From NCBI GenBank assembly GCA_016212195.1, contig JACRGW010000134.1:1-24541 (forward strand): DNA of 24,541 nt, read 5' to 3'. This document shows, in pieces, positions 24,377-24,541 of this stretch. Under the pieces are notes generated by a model. It was not told the origin of the DNA. It saw only the letters and a program-made list of their open reading frames with translations, and did not search any database. The position numbers were made by a program, and so were the translations under genes. Origin of the DNA: Nitrospirota bacterium. GTDB lineage: Bacteria; Nitrospirota; Thermodesulfovibrionia; JACRGW01. Within the stretch, counting starts at the first letter, position 1. Each line of letters opens with the position of its first letter.

Positions 24377-24541
24377 TAGGACTCAGCCTCCTTATGCCCC
24401 TGTGATCGAACTAATCCACTATCAGTTAAAACATCTCCTTTATAAACCCATACCTTTATCCCAATCTTTCCGTATTTTGTTGTAGCTTCACAAAATCCAT
24501 AATCTATATTAGCCCTTATGGTATGGAGAGGAACCCTTCCC
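24376..24541 (-). CDS. rpsC: Small-subunit ribosomal protein S3, C-terminal end only
   Basis: The last about 54 residues of S3 are visible: [36 protein letters not shown], in pieces characteristic of the S3 C-terminal domain. They are followed by [18 protein letters not shown] and TAA. The 5' part lies beyond the window edge. It overlaps rplP by one base. Confidence 0.95.
   Translation of the reverse strand, partial: GRVPLHTIRANIDYGFCEATTKYGKIGIKVWVYKGDVLTDSGLVRSQGHKEAES

Overview
The window is chromosomal DNA from a bacterium that is probably Gram-negative, with moderate to low GC. Support comes from a large S10/spc/alpha ribosomal operon in standard bacterial order, a Tat-exported binding protein with MalF/MalG-type permeases, and a BON-domain protein with an export signal. 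The protein styles and the short palindromic repeats resemble Nitrospirota or deep delta-proteobacterial genomes. That placement is inference and cannot be settled from this window alone.

Region 1 (1-2643, minus strand) is a five-gene run transcribed right to left: a ParD/Phd-like antitoxin, a RelE/ParE toxin, a CPBP intramembrane protease, a ferritin-like protein, and an HD-domain dNTPase-like phosphohydrolase cut by the window edge. A good sigma70-type promoter precedes the antitoxin. Region 2 (2699-7134) holds a divergent UvrA homologue, a BON-domain envelope protein and, on the opposite strand, an Obg/DRG-type GTPase with a TGS domain. The GTPase reading frame is interrupted in phase by a 43-bp near-perfect palindrome. 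Region 3 (7196-11555, plus strand) is a complete carbohydrate-type ABC importer: binding protein, ATPase and two permeases, tightly packed. Region 4 (11558-13669) has a Na/Pi-cotransporter/PhoU-type protein on the minus strand. Divergent from it is a small unknown four-helix membrane protein behind a full-consensus TTGACA/TATAAT promoter.

Region 5 (13740-24541, minus strand) is rpsC(partial)-rplP-rpmC-rpsQ-rplN-rplX-rplE-rpsN-rpsH-rplF-rplR-rpsE-rpmD-rplO-secY-map-infA-rpmJ-rpsM-rpsK-rpsD-rpoA-rplQ. The adk gene often found between secY and map is absent. rpmJ and rpmD are short genes read directly from the sequence. No stretch over 300 bases lacks a gene; the longest gap is 7101-7360, between the GTPase and the ABC operon.

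No new multi-gene defence or metabolic system is evident. The most unusual signals are small-scale. (a) Five of the roomy intergenic gaps inside the ribosomal operon contain tandem 7-nt repeats that start at or just after the upstream stop codon; the one at 20483-20510 is weak. (b) A palindromic element sits in frame inside the GTPase gene. (c) A lysine/glutamate-rich 56-codon continuation of rplQ lies in frame after its TAA stop. (d) A REP-like palindromic element sits between rpsN and rpsH and shares a 17-nt core with the uvrA downstream spacer. (e) Five genes of the ribosomal operon use TTG starts.
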